A stretch of DNA of 17,952 bases from an uncultured Eubacteriales bacterium. Its GTDB lineage: Bacteria; Bacillota; Clostridia; Oscillospirales; CAG-272. The translations under genes were made by a program, and so were the position numbers. Shown piece after piece: positions 1 to 6,917 of this stretch (the first letter of the stretch is position 1; every line of letters starts with the position of its first letter). Where the stretch lies: contig URCP01000060.1 in assembly GCA_900546315.1 (NCBI GenBank), positions 1 through 17,952 of the forward strand, in the 5' to 3' direction. The notes under the pieces are model-generated. The model was given only the letters and a program-made list of their open reading frames with translations, ran no database searches and was not told the DNA's origin.

Positions 1-21
1 AAAAGTCCCTCTCCCCCAATT

Positions 22-1242
22 TCATAAAACTTTAGCAGTAGTTATAAGTCTTTTTTCCAGGCGTTCTGCGATAATGTCGTTGTAGTCGACCATGGTGACT
101 TCCATGTCGCAGGCGCGTTGGAAGAGGTATACGTCGCCGCCGCGGACGTCGGACATTGTGACAAGCATGGCTTTGGCTTGGCTGCCGCCGAAGTGTCTTG
201 CCAGTGTTTTGATTTCGGCGAGGGCGAAGACGTCGGGGGTGCCGGCTTTGCAAGAGACGAAGACGGGGACTTCGCCGTGGACGGCGATTACGTCGATTTC
301 GTTTATGGTGTCGACGCGTTGGATGGGGGCTACGTCCCAGTTGGTTTTTACGCTGATTTGTACGTCCTGGAAGTATCCGCTGTTGCGGGCGGTTACGTAT
401 ACGTAGAATTCGAGAACGCTGCCGGTGTCGATGAGGCAGTCGCGGACTACGGCGTTTTTGTAGCGGAAGGAGATGGTTCCGCCTGTGGTGCGCAGGTCTT
501 TTAAGTAGCCGGCGTCCGCGAGGGCGGACATGATTATTGTGTCGCAGTATACTGTGTCTTTGGTTTCGCCTTCAATGGACGACGGGGCTTCGAATCTGAG
601 CGGGTCGTTTTCGTCTTCGGCGAAGTAGTCGTCGGTTGCGGGTCTGAGGTATTCGGAGAGTCTGGGCCATGTCCTGTAGTATTTTTTGAACAGGGAGAAG
701 AGCCCGAGGACATCGTTTGATTCTTCCGCGGACAGTGACTCCACCGCCACGTGACCGTGTCCGAGATAGGTGCTGCCGTTGAGGCGCATGATGGCTTCAA
801 CCGTGATTTTCGGGTCGGATTTGACTTTGTCTATCCACGGGCAGTTCATTATGTTTCTGTAGGAGCGTTCGAGCGCGTCGTATCTGAAGACCGGGATTCC
901 GCGTTCTTGCGCTAAGATTCCGACGGCGGTGCTTGCGACTTCGAAGCCGCCTGTTATGTCTATCGCTATGTCGGGGTAGAGCTCCAGAATGTGTTCGAGC
1001 TCCGCGATTACCGCCTTCAGCGACAGCATTTCGGTTGAATAGAAGAAACAGGTGCTTGGTATTTCAAGCGATTCGATGAATCCGAGGATGCGGTTTTTGA
1101 CCCTCTTGGATTTCAGCCGCCTTGTGCCGAGATAGACTGCCTGTTCCGGGTGAAAGTCCGCTATCGCGAGGACGTTGAACATCTGCTCGTCGTCATAAAG
1201 TTCGAGTATTGCCTTCGGACGGTACCCTGTGAGTTCTGCCAT
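22..1242 (-). CDS. DUF1887 / Card1 (Can2)-like CARF-nuclease protein
   Basis: This 406-residue protein matches the layout of the DUF1887 family, whose characterised members (Card1/Can2) are cyclic-oligoadenylate-activated nucleases of type III CRISPR defence. The N-terminal Rossmann-like part carries DITGGFEVAS at about residues 95-104, like the ITGG ligand-binding loop of CARF domains. The C-terminal part looks like a PD-(D/E)XK nuclease: a helix with GSVLEFYVY (E278), then NEIDVIA (E315, D317), then VSCKAG (K332), the usual E..D..CK active site. All expected catalytic residues are visible. The ATG follows a G-rich ribosome site (GGGGGG, 8-9 nt upstream) and a consensus promoter. No cas gene or CRISPR array lies in the window, so it is an orphan here. 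Nuclease family assignment is confident; cA4 sensing is inferred. Confidence 0.82.
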   Translation of the reverse strand: MAELTGYRPKAILELYDDEQMFNVLAIADFHPEQAVYLGTRRLKSKRVKNRILGFIESLEIPSTCFFYSTEMLSLKAVIAELEHILELYPDIAIDITGGFEVASTAVGILAQERGIPVFRYDALERSYRNIMNCPWIDKVKSDPKITVEAIMRLNGSTYLGHGHVAVESLSAEESNDVLGLFSLFKKYYRTWPRLSEYLRPATDDYFAEDENDPLRFEAPSSIEGETKDTVYCDTIIMSALADAGYLKDLRTTGGTISFRYKNAVVRDCLIDTGSVLEFYVYVTARNSGYFQDVQISVKTNWDVAPIQRVDTINEIDVIAVHGEVPVFVSCKAGTPDVFALAEIKTLARHFGGSQAKAMLVTMSDVRGGDVYLFQRACDMEVTMVDYNDIIAERLEKRLITTAKVL

Positions 1243-1325
1243 TATTATATCCCCCCTGATGTTTTTAAGTATTTTTTAAGTAATAGATAAAAACCAACAC
1301 ACTGCAAATAAATATCCTTTTATAA

Positions 1326-1354
1326 ATTATATCACATATTTGCCGACATTTCAA
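1326..1354 (-). promoter_or_regulatory. sigma-A promoter for the Card1-like gene
   Basis: Read on the minus strand there is TTGAAA (1354-1349), a 17-nt spacer and TATAAT (1331-1326), with an extended -10 TG. It leaves a leader of about 75-80 nt before the ATG at 1242. It stands back to back with the pcrA promoter. Confidence 0.8.
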
Positions 1355-1392
1355 GCGGTTTTTGAAAAAAAATGAAATTGTCGGATTTTGAC

Positions 1393-1421
1393 TTGAAAAT
1401 TCGAAAAAAAAATGGTATAAT
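1393..1421 (+). promoter_or_regulatory. sigma-A promoter for pcrA
   Basis: TTGAAA (1393-1398), a 17-nt spacer and TATAAT (1416-1421), preceded by TGG (extended -10). The -35 box is 38 nt from the -35 box of the divergent minus-strand promoter. Confidence 0.85.
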
Positions 1422-1489
1422 AGAAGTATGAAGTATCAAGATCCGCAACCCGATCCCGTCTGATCTTGAAATTTTTCGAAAAGGGGGGC

Positions 1490-1515
1490 GCCGGAGTATT
1501 TTTCTTTTCTCCGGC
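1490..1515 (+). other. Leader hairpin directly upstream of pcrA ribosome site
   Basis: GCCGGAG (1490-1496) pairs with CTCCGGC (1509-1515) around a 12-nt T-rich loop. The stem ends 2 nt before the AGAAGGA ribosome site of pcrA. It could tune ribosome access or protect the 5' end; no function is shown by the sequence. Confidence 0.55.
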
Positions 1516-1526
1516 ATAGAAGGATC

Positions 1527-3896
1527 ATGTTTGAAAGATATCAGAATGCAAAGCGCGCTCTGCTCGCGCGGCTGTACAAAGGAATGAACGAACGGCAGCT
1601 CGACGCCGTCTTCTCGGTGAAGGGACCGCTGCTTGTCATAGCCGGCGCCGGAAGCGGAAAGACTACCGTTCTCGTGAACCGCATCGCGCATATAATCCGC
1701 TGGGGAAATATGTATTACGACGAGACTGTCCCGGAGGGGATGACCGAGGATTTCGTCGCGTCGCTCGAGAAAGCCGCCGCCGACCCGGACATCACGAAGG
1801 AGGAGATATGCGATCTCCTCGAGTCCTGCCCGCACGAGTCGACCCCGCCGTGGGCGATGCTCGCGATAACCTTCACGAACAAGGCGGCGAAGGAGATGAA
1901 GGAGCGTCTCGGAAAGGTCCTCGGCGACGAGTCGATGGCGAAGGAGGTCTGGGCGGGAACTTTCCACTCGACCTGCGTGCGCATCCTGAGACGTTTCGGC
2001 GAGAATATCGGCGTGCCGAAGGATTTCTCGATTTACGACACGGACGACCAGAAGAAGCTCGTCACCGCGTGCCAGAAGGAGCTCGGGCTCGACGACAAGA
2101 TGTTCCCGGTCCGCGGAACTATGAACGCGATTTCCCGCGCGAAGGATATTCTTCTCGACCCGAGAGGGTTCGCGGAGGAGGCGGGGAGCGATTTCAGGCT
2201 CTCGAAGCTCGCCGGGGTTTACACGATGTATCAGTCGCGTCTCGAGGCGGCGGGCGCGCTGGATTTTGACGACATAATAATGAAGACCGTGAAGCTCCTC
2301 CGCGAGAACGAGGAGGCGAGAAGCTACTGCCAGAAGCGCTTCAGGTACGTCTCTGTCGACGAGTATCAGGACACGAACAAGGCGCAGTTCGAGCTGACGA
2401 AGCTGCTCTCCGGCGGGTACCGGAACATCATGGCGGTCGGCGACGACGACCAGTCGATATATAAGTTCCGCGGCGCGACTATCGCGAACATACTCGATTT
2501 CGACAAGGATTTCCCGGACGCGAAGGTCGTGAAGCTGGAGCAGAATTACCGGTCGACACAGAATATACTTAACGCCGCGAACTCGGTGATAAAGCACAAC
2601 GTCGGAAGAAGAGGGAAGAACCTCTGGTGCGACGGCGCGGTCGGCGACAAGATACGCGTCAAGAAGCTCCAGAACCAGAACGAGGAAGCGCGGTATATCA
2701 TCAACAAGATCCTCGACGGCGTCACGCGCGGGCACCGGAAGTACTCGGATTTCGCGGTTCTCTACAGGATGAACGCGCAGTCGAATATGCTTGAGAACTA
2801 CCTCGCGAAGAGCGGCGTGCCGTACAGAATGCTCGGCGGCGTCAGGTTCTGGGAGCGCATGGAGATCAAGGACATCGTCGCGTACCTCTCGGTTCTACAG
2901 AACCCGAACGACACGATAAGGCTCCGCAGGATCATAAATCAACCAAAGCGTAAGATCGGCGAGTCGACAATCGACGCCGTCTTCGCGCTCGCGGAGCACG
3001 AGAACAGAAGCCCGCTCGAGATAATGGAGAACGCCGCCTCGTACACAGCGCTCTCGAAGAGCGCCGCGAGACTGACCGATTTTGTCCGGATGATAAGGAC
3101 GCTGAAGGCGGAGGTCGACACGATACCGGTCTCTGAGCTGATAAAGAAGGTTCTCGAGCTGACCGGCTACAGCGAGATGCTGAAGAATTCGGGGCTTGAC
3201 GGGCTCGAGAGGATAGCGAACGTCGGCGAGCTCATCAATAACGCCGTGAACTACGAGAAGGAGAACGACGAGCCGACCCTCTCCGGTTTCCTCGAGGACG
3301 TCGCGCTTGTCAGCGATATTGACAGCTACGACGAGACGGCGGACGCGGTGGTGCTGATGACGATACATTCGGCGAAGGGACTTGAGTTCCCGGTCGTGTT
3401 CCTGCCCGGCTTTGAGGACGGAATTTTCCCGTCGCTTCAGGCGGCGAGCGACCCGGAGGAGCTCGAGGAGGAGAGAAGGCTCGCGTATGTGGCGATAACC
3501 CGCGCGAAGGAGAGGCTTTACTGCGTCCATGTCCGTGAGCGGATGATTTTCGGGCGCACGCAGTTCAATCCGCGCTCGAGGTTCATCGACGAGATCCCGC
3601 AGGATATCATCGACCTCGGCTATATGCCGAAGCTCGAGCCAGGCGCGACCAGCCGCTCAAAGAAGCCCACGATTTCAAAGGAATTCCTGAAATCCGCCGA
3701 CCTCGCCTCGGATGTAGGCAAGGCGGGCGCGATTGAGCGTTTCGACGCCGGTGACAAGGTGTCCCACCCGATATTCGGCTCGGGGGAGATACTCTCCGCG
3801 AAGCAGATGGGCGGGGATATACTTTATGAGATTATGTTTGATAAGGTCGGGACCAAGAAATTGATGGCGACTTACGCGAAGCTGAAGAAAGCGTAA
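1527..3896 (+). CDS. pcrA: ATP-dependent DNA helicase PcrA/UvrD (SF1A)
   Basis: This is a 789-residue 3'-5' DNA helicase of the PcrA/UvrD family, acting in repair, rolling-circle replication and removal of recombinase or RNA polymerase from DNA. Visible motifs are Walker A GAGSGKTT (residues 40-47), motif Ia ITFTNKAAKEM, motif II VDEYQDTN (277-284), motif III GDDDQSIYKFRGA, motif IV QNYRST (339-344), motif V TIHSAKGLEFPVVFLPG, and motif VI AYVAITRAKERLY. A C-terminal Tudor-like module follows (about 745-789, GDKVSHPIFGSGEI), as in PcrA. Between Walker A and motif Ia there is an insert of about 50 residues (about 57-108) compared with the roughly 740-residue Bacillus enzyme. The ATG has AGAAGGA 2-3 nt upstream, slightly close. 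A strong promoter and a leader hairpin precede it, and it ends at a strong terminator hairpin, so it is monocistronic. Confidence 0.97.
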   Translation: MFERYQNAKRALLARLYKGMNERQLDAVFSVKGPLLVIAGAGSGKTTVLVNRIAHIIRWGNMYYDETVPEGMTEDFVASLEKAAADPDITKEEICDLLESCPHESTPPWAMLAITFTNKAAKEMKERLGKVLGDESMAKEVWAGTFHSTCVRILRRFGENIGVPKDFSIYDTDDQKKLVTACQKELGLDDKMFPVRGTMNAISRAKDILLDPRGFAEEAGSDFRLSKLAGVYTMYQSRLEAAGALDFDDIIMKTVKLLRENEEARSYCQKRFRYVSVDEYQDTNKAQFELTKLLSGGYRNIMAVGDDDQSIYKFRGATIANILDFDKDFPDAKVVKLEQNYRSTQNILNAANSVIKHNVGRRGKNLWCDGAVGDKIRVKKLQNQNEEARYIINKILDGVTRGHRKYSDFAVLYRMNAQSNMLENYLAKSGVPYRMLGGVRFWERMEIKDIVAYLSVLQNPNDTIRLRRIINQPKRKIGESTIDAVFALAEHENRSPLEIMENAASYTALSKSAARLTDFVRMIRTLKAEVDTIPVSELIKKVLELTGYSEMLKNSGLDGLERIANVGELINNAVNYEKENDEPTLSGFLEDVALVSDIDSYDETADAVVLMTIHSAKGLEFPVVFLPGFEDGIFPSLQAASDPEELEEERRLAYVAITRAKERLYCVHVRERMIFGRTQFNPRSRFIDEIPQDIIDLGYMPKLEPGATSRSKKPTISKEFLKSADLASDVGKAGAIERFDAGDKVSHPIFGSGEILSAKQMGGDILYEIMFDKVGTKKLMATYAKLKKA

Positions 3897-3900
3897 AATT

Positions 3901-3927
3901 ATCCCCTCCGGAATTCCCGGAGGGGAT
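3901..3927. terminator. Bidirectional intrinsic terminator between pcrA and yoeB
   Basis: An 11-bp perfect stem, ATCCCCTCCGG (3901-3911) with CCGGAGGGGAT (3917-3927), loop AATTC. It lies 4 nt after the pcrA stop and 4 nt from the stop of the convergent yoeB. The minus strand continues ATAATTTTA, a short U tract; the plus strand is only moderately T-rich. Confidence 0.75.
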
Positions 3928-3931
3928 GCGA

Positions 3932-4198
3932 TTATTTGTCATTGTAATGTCTGCAACACTGCATCAATTCGATACTTCCGTTGCATACGCGGTATACTAT
4001 CCTGTTCTTGGAATCAATACGTCTGCTCCAATAGCCGGACATATTTCCTTTGAGTGGTTCGGGCATACCTATTCCGTCAAATGGGTTTCGGTTTATGTCT
4101 TTGAGTATCGTGTTTATCCGATTGAGGGTCTTCTTGTCCTGCCTCTGCCAGTACAGGTAGTCGTCCCACGCTTCCTCAGTGAATGTCAGATTCCCCAT
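3932..4198 (-). CDS. yoeB: YoeB-family mRNA interferase toxin (Txe/YoeB)
   Basis: This 88-residue protein follows E. coli YoeB almost end to end: FTEEAWDDYLYWQ near the N-terminus, NPFDGIGMPEPLKGNMSGYWSRRI in the middle (spanning about residues 38-61), and CCRHY at the end. The catalytic residues of YoeB (E46, R65, H83, Y84) correspond to E47, R66, H84 and Y85, so it looks active. Family members cut mRNA at the ribosomal A site. The start aligns with YoeB with one extra residue and overlaps the 3' end of the antitoxin gene by 23 nt, which implies translational coupling. It ends 5 nt from a shared terminator. Confidence 0.95.
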   Translation of the reverse strand: MGNLTFTEEAWDDYLYWQRQDKKTLNRINTILKDINRNPFDGIGMPEPLKGNMSGYWSRRIDSKNRIVYRVCNGSIELMQCCRHYNDK

Positions 4199-4475
4199 CC
4201 CGAGCCATTGCCTCCAGTTCCTCCATTGTCTTTATGACTACTTTGCCTTCTTTGAGTTGATTCAGGCTTCTTTCGAGCGCTTTCATGTTTTCGGGAGAGT
4301 AGAAACCGTCGTCTGAGTCGTCTGTGATCTCATCCGGGATCTTTCCGTCATGACAAACCTTTGCGGCGAACATCGAGAACGCCGCGCGGATGCTGATGCC
4401 GGCTTTTCTGCACGCAGATTCCATTCCGGCTTTGACTTCCGGGTCAAGATGAAGGTCAATTACCATATTATCCAT
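4176..4475 (-). CDS. RelB/DinJ-type antitoxin
   Basis: This 99-residue protein has a ribbon-helix-helix-like N-terminus (VIDLHLDPEVKAGMESACRK, then GISIRAAFSMFAAKVCHDG, about residues 5-45), typical of RelB/DinJ antitoxins. An acidic linker follows, then the toxin-binding tail with FYSPENMKALERSLNQLKEG and KTMEELEAMA. It should bind its own promoter and neutralise the toxin. It is the first gene of the two-gene operon, behind a perfect promoter, with GAAAGGAA about 12 nt upstream of the ATG; a start at M4 is also possible. YoeB is classically partnered by YefM (Phd family), so the RelB/DinJ partner is a mixed pairing, although such pairs are known in Firmicutes. Confidence 0.9.
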   Translation of the reverse strand: MDNMVIDLHLDPEVKAGMESACRKAGISIRAAFSMFAAKVCHDGKIPDEITDDSDDGFYSPENMKALERSLNQLKEGKVVIKTMEELEAMARDGESDIH

Positions 4476-4502
4476 ACGTATTCACCGTTCCTTTCATTAT
4501 AT

Positions 4503-4531
4503 ATTATATCATTGCGCTTCGCGTTTGTCAA
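4503..4531 (-). promoter_or_regulatory. Promoter of the toxin-antitoxin operon
   Basis: On the minus strand TTGACA (4531-4526), 17-nt spacer, TATAAT (4508-4503): full consensus. The AT-rich stretch around the -10 (ATATAATATATAATG) could hold the antitoxin operator; I see no clean long palindrome. Confidence 0.85.
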
Positions 4532-4578
4532 GTGCAATTTTTATTCTGTAATAAAAGATTAATCTTTCTTAAGTTCTA

Positions 4579-4607
4579 TTGACAACCTCATAATTATATG
4601 TTATCAT
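4579..4607 (+). promoter_or_regulatory. Promoter of the permease/HlyD/solute-binding operon
   Basis: TTGACA (4579-4584), 17-nt spacer, TATCAT (4602-4607). The only promoter of this quality I could find upstream of the five-gene unit, which it precedes by a leader of about 155 nt. Confidence 0.8.
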
Positions 4608-4613
4608 ATATAT

Positions 4614-4770
4614 ATACTGTACCACCCGGAGCAATACAGCGGAACATCGCACGAAAAATTCCTGAGAAAAATTTTCGTTTTCGCGGAACATTCTGACATC
4701 CGCCGCGTCTAAATCTCCGGAAATAACATTTTTCATGTTCGGGGGCAACACCCTCAGCGAGGTCTTTTAC
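4614..4770 (+). promoter_or_regulatory. Long 5' leader of the transporter operon
   Basis: About 155 nt without a gene. It holds two direct copies of GCGGAACAT (4639-4647 and 4683-4691, 44 nt apart), a complementary ATGTTC at 4735-4740, and an interrupted stem CGAAAAATT with AATTTTCG between the direct copies. These could form alternative pairings or bind a regulator. No known riboswitch class was recognised. Confidence 0.4.
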
Positions 4771-5742
4771 ATGAATCAACAGATCGATCTGAAATCCAAA
4801 CCATCCGGGCTCAGGAAAGCCGTCCCGAAATCACCCGGGACAAAAAAGCCGGACAAGCCCAAAAAGGGTAAACTCAACATAATCCAGCGGCGTGAGCAGC
4901 GCTCGGTCACTTACTTTCTTATCCCGTCGTTTGTCGGGCTCCTGACCTTCTACATAGTGCCGTTCCTCGTTGTCATATACTATTCATTCGTCGACAGCCC
5001 GATCAACCGCGAGTTCGTTTTTCTCGACAACTTTATAAGGCTCGTGAAGAACAGCGCGTTCAGGCGCGCCGTCGCTAATACGGTCAGGTTTTCACTGACG
5101 GCGGTGCCGCTGGCGGTCATACTTCCGCTGCTGCTCGCTATCGTGCTCGAGAAGAACATTCCGTATAAGTCGAACCTCAGAACGATATTTTTAATGCCGA
5201 TGATGGTTCCGGTCGCGTCGATAATCCTTATCTGGCAGGTCGTGTTCCACTACAACGGCGTCGCGAACGAGATGCTGAACGCGCTCGGGATCGCGTCGAT
5301 CGACTGGTTCAAGTCGGAGTTCAGTCAGGTCGTCGTCGTGCTGCTGTTTTTGTGGAAGAACATCGGATACAACATGATACTCTTCATGGCGGCGCTGTCG
5401 AATATTCCGAACGACGTCATCGAGGTCGCGACGCTCGAGGGCGCTTCACGCTGGCAGATATTCTTCAGGATTAAGCTCAGATATCTCTCGTCGAGTATTC
5501 TGTTCGTCACGCTGATGAGCGTCATCAACTCGTTCAAGGTTTTCCGCGAGGTTTACCTGCTGACCGGAGATTATCCGTATGATTCGCTCTATATGTTGCA
5601 GCATTTCATGAATAATACGTTCGCGTCGCTTGATTACCAGAAATTGTCGAGCGCGGCGATACTTATGAGTATCGCGATGATAGTTATTATCGGCGCGATG
5701 TTCATTGTTGACAACCACATAGAAGAGGACATTGAGGAATAA
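4771..5742 (+). CDS. Sugar-type ABC transporter permease (MalF/UgpA-like)
   Basis: This 323-residue inner-membrane permease belongs to the CUT1 (carbohydrate uptake) class. A K/P-rich cytoplasmic N-terminus (about 45 residues) is followed by six hydrophobic segments, starting YFLIPSFVGLLTFYIVPFL. The EAA-type loop that docks the ATPase reads EVATLEGASRWQIFFRIKL. The start at 4771 is chosen because GAGGT lies 7 nt upstream; an in-frame ATG at 4735 lacks a ribosome site. It is first in the operon and pairs with the permease at 5883. No ATPase is encoded nearby, so a shared MsiK/MsmK-type ATPase elsewhere would be needed, if the complex is an ATP-driven importer. The substrate cannot be told from sequence. 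Confidence 0.93.
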   Translation: MNQQIDLKSKPSGLRKAVPKSPGTKKPDKPKKGKLNIIQRREQRSVTYFLIPSFVGLLTFYIVPFLVVIYYSFVDSPINREFVFLDNFIRLVKNSAFRRAVANTVRFSLTAVPLAVILPLLLAIVLEKNIPYKSNLRTIFLMPMMVPVASIILIWQVVFHYNGVANEMLNALGIASIDWFKSEFSQVVVVLLFLWKNIGYNMILFMAALSNIPNDVIEVATLEGASRWQIFFRIKLRYLSSSILFVTLMSVINSFKVFREVYLLTGDYPYDSLYMLQHFMNNTFASLDYQKLSSAAILMSIAMIVIIGAMFIVDNHIEEDIEE

Positions 5743-5743
5743 A

Positions 5744-5849
5744 GGAAACCGCCCCGGCGGTTTCCAAGGAAGTTTCATGACTTTTGCGGCAGGAGGCCGC
5801 AAATCTTCCCGACCGGACGAGCCGGCCGGGAAGACCGCCACGAAACTTC
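5744..5849 (+). other. Structured intergenic RNA: hairpin plus three-way junction
   Basis: Between the two permease genes the transcript can form a 9-10-bp hairpin (GGAAACCGCC with GGCGGTTTCC, 5744-5765). This is followed by an 8-bp outer stem GAAGTTTC (5769-5776) with GAAACTTC (5842-5849) enclosing two hairpins. The first is TTTGCGGC/GCCGCAAA with loop AGGAG (5783-5803). The second is TCTTCCCG-a-CCGG with CCGG-c-CGGGAAGA and loop ACGAG (5804-5834). All helices are nested. No U tract follows, so it is not a plain terminator. CUT1 permease pairs usually sit much closer together. Confidence 0.6.
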
Positions 5850-5882
5850 GACGCTTTTGCGCCATATTAAGGATGTGATATA

Positions 5883-6815
5883 TTGAAGAAAGAATTAACA
5901 ATAGAAGAGCAGAGGAAGCGGCGGATCTTCAATAAGAAGAAGGCGGTGTTCTTGAACTGGGTGACGTTTGTCATTATTGCGTTCTTTGCGTTTGTGTTTC
6001 TGATGCCGACTGTGTTGACTATAACTAATTCGTTTATGTCGACGACGGAGATATCGGCGAATTACGGACAGATATTTTCGAACGCGGGGTCGGATTCGAA
6101 GACTTATATATCGTCTAAGGTGAATCTGAAGTTCATTCCGGATATGGTGAGCTTCGGGCAGTATAAGACGGCGTTTATTACGAGTCCGGCTTATCTCTTG
6201 AAGTTCTGGAATTCGGTGATACTTACGGTGCCGATTGTGATCGGGCAGATAGCTATAGCGGCTGGGGCTTCGTATTGTTTCGCGCGGAACAGGGCTAAGT
6301 GGTCTAACGCTTTGTTCTTTGTTTACGTGATTCTGATGTTGATGCCGTATCAGGTGACTTTGGTTCCGAACTATCTGGTGTCTGAGTGGCTGCATATTCT
6401 GGATACGCGGTGGGCGATTATTTTGCCGGGAATATTTGCTCCGTTTTCGGTGTTTATATTGACTAAGTTTATGCGACGGATACCGAATGCGGTGGTTGAG
6501 GCGGCGAAGCTTGACGGGGCTAATGAGTTCCAGATATTTACGCAGATATTCGTACCGCTTTGTAAAGGTACGATTTATTCGGTGGCGATACTTGTGTTCA
6601 TCGATTATTGGAATATGGTGGAGCAGCCGCTTATACTTCTTAAGGATAGTGAGTTGCATCCGTTGTCGGTGTTCCTGTCTAAGGTGAATACGAGTGACGC
6701 GGGAATAGCGTTCGCTGTGGCGACTGTGTACATGGTGCCGACGCTGCTGATGTTCTTGTACAGCGAGGATTACCTCGTGGAGGGCATATCGTATTCCGGC
6801 GGCATTAAGGGATAA
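5883..6815 (+). CDS. Sugar-type ABC transporter permease (MalG/UgpE-like)
   Basis: This 310-residue CUT1 permease is the partner of the one at 4771. A basic N-terminus leads into a first membrane segment (FVIIAFFAFVFLMPTVLTI), then a periplasm-facing loop of about 60 residues, and a permease core with the EAA loop EAAKLDGANEFQIFTQIFVPL (about residues 200-220). Later segments include FAVATVYMVPTLLMFLY. It starts at TTG with AAGGATG 8-9 nt upstream; no better ATG is in frame. It follows a structured 140-nt gap and precedes the first 42-bp repeat. Coding composition is strongly G/T-biased at third positions compared with the previous gene. Confidence 0.92.
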   Translation: MKKELTIEEQRKRRIFNKKKAVFLNWVTFVIIAFFAFVFLMPTVLTITNSFMSTTEISANYGQIFSNAGSDSKTYISSKVNLKFIPDMVSFGQYKTAFITSPAYLLKFWNSVILTVPIVIGQIAIAAGASYCFARNRAKWSNALFFVYVILMLMPYQVTLVPNYLVSEWLHILDTRWAIILPGIFAPFSVFILTKFMRRIPNAVVEAAKLDGANEFQIFTQIFVPLCKGTIYSVAILVFIDYWNMVEQPLILLKDSELHPLSVFLSKVNTSDAGIAFAVATVYMVPTLLMFLYSEDYLVEGISYSGGIKG

Positions 6816-6856
6816 GCTGTTGCGTTATCTTAGCGCAGTAATGAAGTAAGTTTTTG

Positions 6857-6898
6857 AAGTCTTTTGCCAGGCTTTTCTTCAGAAAAGCCGCGTACCCC
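6857..6898 (+). repeat. 42-bp interspersed hairpin repeat, copy 1
   Basis: The repeat starts AAGTCTTTTGCCA, contains the perfect stem GGCTTTTC/GAAAAGCC with loop TTCA (6870-6889), and ends GCGTACCCC. It is identical over 42 bp to copies at 10252, 15650 and (inverted) 14456. It lies 41 nt after the permease stop and ends 7 nt before the AAGGAG ribosome site of the next gene. Confidence 0.93.
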
Positions 6899-6917
6899 CA
6901 AAATGAAGGAGTTAGTT

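Noticed and set aside
1332..2735. Antisense open frame (467 codons) opposite pcrA
   Set aside because: Runs across the pcrA promoter and leader; shadow of a GC-rich gene, no domain pattern.
4735..4770. Upstream ATG at 4735 as start of the first permease
   Set aside because: No ribosome site; ATG 4771 has GAGGT at 7 nt and gives the usual permease N-terminus.
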